Part shown: positions 12,361 through 13,072 of the stretch, in pieces
How positions within the stretch are numbered: position 1 is the stretch's first letter
How the letters are laid out: each line of letters begins with the position of its first letter
Assembly (NCBI GenBank): GCA_000437275.1
Contig: FR899732.1
Span: 1-13,072 of the forward strand
Origin: Clostridium sp. CAG:411
GTDB lineage: Bacteria > Bacillota > Clostridia > Lachnospirales > Lachnospiraceae
Direction: 5' to 3'
DNA: 13,072 nucleotides
Notes under the pieces: model-generated
Told to the model about the DNA's origin: nothing
Databases searched by the model: none
The model's input: the letters and a program-made list of their open reading frames with translations, nothing else
Position numbers and translations under genes: made by a program

Positions 12361-12831
12361 TTGGAATTATATCATGGAAGCGGTCAAAAGGTTGAATTTC
12401 CGGAAATTAGAAAAACCAGATATACAAAAGATTTTTCATGGGGATTTTATTGTACAAAAAGTTATGAGCAGGCATATCGATGGGCAGAACGTAAGCACGA
12501 AAACGGAGTTGTGAATGTATATTCCTATACAGAAAACCCAGAGTTGAAGATTAGGAAGTTTGACAAAATGAGTGACGAATGGTTGGATTTTATTGCGAAA
12601 TGCCGGGCTGGGATGGTGCATGAATATGATATTGTAGAAGGACCAATGGCAGATGATACAATCTGGAATTTTGTAAATGATTATTTAAATGGAAATATCG
12701 GTAAGGAAGTTTTTTGGGAATATGCAAAATTCAAACATCCATCACATCAAATTAGTTTTCACAGTATCCGGGCATTAGAATGCTTGAAATATGAAAGGAG
12801 CGAGGCGATTGATGACAGTACAGTGGAATAA
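12361..12831 (+). CDS. DUF3990-family protein, ADP-ribosyltransferase-like
   Basis: The 156-aa protein starts LELYHGSG, then KTRYTKDFSWGFYCTKSYEQ and AYRWAERK, and later carries YDIVEGPMADDTIW and HQISFHSIRALECLKY. These are the conserved blocks of DUF3990, a family thought to share the ADP-ribosyltransferase fold; the LYHGS histidine and the tyrosine of GFYCT fit the H-Y positions of PARP/diphtheria-type enzymes. DUF3990 genes commonly sit with DUF3791 and a third small gene in what looks like a toxin-antitoxin-type module, but activity is inferred. I take TTG 12361 as start because AAAGGAGG lies 7 nt upstream and family proteins begin M-x-L-Y-H-G; a GTG at 12322 has no such site. No DUF3791 gene is seen upstream, where the hsdM remnant lies instead. 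The next gene overlaps its end by 20 bp. Confidence 0.82.
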   Translation: MELYHGSGQKVEFPEIRKTRYTKDFSWGFYCTKSYEQAYRWAERKHENGVVNVYSYTENPELKIRKFDKMSDEWLDFIAKCRAGMVHEYDIVEGPMADDTIWNFVNDYLNGNIGKEVFWEYAKFKHPSHQISFHSIRALECLKYERSEAIDDSTVE

Positions 12832-13072
12832 AGATGACTTGTTTTTTGTATGTTCTATGATTGAGTATGTGGCAAGGAAAACACATAACAAGACAAAAGA
12901 TATCGTGGGGAAATTATCAGATAAGGCATTGCTGCATCAGTTAAAGGTAGCAAGTGTGAATCATTGTTTATCTTTTGAGCAAGTGTGTGACGAATGGATC
13001 GAAGAATACGGGATATCGGAAGGGAGCTTTGACAACATCACTACCTGTAGGTACCATGTGCCGTCGGTAACA
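12812..13072 (+). CDS. Conserved partner of DUF3990, hypothetical (partial, runs off the window)
   Basis: A frame open from ATG 12812 to the right edge (87 codons) encodes M-T-V-Q-W-N-K-D-D, then LFFVCSMIEYVARKTHNKTK, a helical middle with CDEWIEEYGISEGSFDN, and CRYHVPSV. This matches my memory of a short conserved protein (about 90-100 aa) that usually follows DUF3990 genes, with the pattern L-I-E-Y-I-x-R-K-T-x-N-K…F-D-N-V…C-x-Y-x-V-P-S. The 20-bp overlap with DUF3990 implies coupled translation, as for toxin-antitoxin partners. Whether it neutralises the ART-like protein is inference. AAAGGAG (12794-12800) lies 11 nt upstream, slightly far; a TTG at 12809 in the same frame is an alternative start. 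Confidence 0.75.
   Translation, partial: MTVQWNKDDLFFVCSMIEYVARKTHNKTKDIVGKLSDKALLHQLKVASVNHCLSFEQVCDEWIEEYGISEGSFDNITTCRYHVPSVT

Noticed and set aside
1..13072. CRISPR arrays, tRNA, rRNA and phage attachment sites
   Set aside because: I saw no regularly spaced repeats, no tRNA- or rRNA-like segments and no integrase in either strand.

Overview
The window looks like a low-GC Firmicute chromosome, most likely a gut clostridium of the Lachnospiraceae type. The reasons are A+T-rich genes with strong GGAGG ribosome binding sites, near-consensus sigma-A promoters, and families common in that group: an ACGX-type radical SAM peptide cassette, a YczE-like/cytidylate-kinase fusion, a DUF3990 pair and an AAA/DUF4143 ATPase. 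The assignment is inference; there is no marker gene. This is a patchwork accessory region, with intact small operons separated by gene remnants and repeats.

Layout. (1) 1-1794: the tail of an unknown gene, then an HTH regulator with a desulfoferrodoxin-like C-terminus, followed directly by an LCM-type SAM methyltransferase. The regulator is frameshifted by a 19-bp tandem duplication. (2) 1795-3450: a ParE/RelE toxin remnant, a hairpin terminator, and an AAA/DUF4143 ATPase. (3) 3554-4256: a small antibiotic-biosynthesis-monooxygenase-fold protein and a cupin. (4) 4451-7002: a metal-efflux module of csoR, a CPC-type P-type ATPase and a small membrane protein. csoR and the ATPase each have a perfect TTGACA-17-TATAAT promoter carrying CsoR-like palindromes. 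(5) 7110-10038: a leftward hxlR gene, a regulatory interval, then a rightward RiPP cassette: a 47-aa ACGX-repeat precursor peptide, its radical SAM/SPASM maturase, a nitroreductase and a truncated PNPOx-like pseudogene. Two inverted copies of an 80-nt repeat bracket this segment. (6) 10052-11841, leftward: a MarR-type regulator with a one-base homopolymer frameshift, coupled to a membrane protein/kinase-like fusion under a perfect promoter overlapped by a palindrome. (7) 11854-13072: a fragment of a second ACGX-maturase-like gene, an hsdM remnant with an internal deletion, a DUF3990 (ART-like) gene and its overlapping partner, which runs off the edge.

How the parts work together. CsoR probably represses itself and the efflux ATPase until metal binds. 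HxlR, with an N-terminal cysteine, probably controls itself and/or the divergent peptide-nitroreductase operon, recalling the HxlR/nitroreductase pairing of Bacillus HypR/HypO. The maturase should install a modification on the cysteine-containing ACGT-ACGA blocks of the precursor. I take this ACGX cassette, with its flanking repeats and the decayed second maturase copy 2 kb away, to be the most interesting system in the window.
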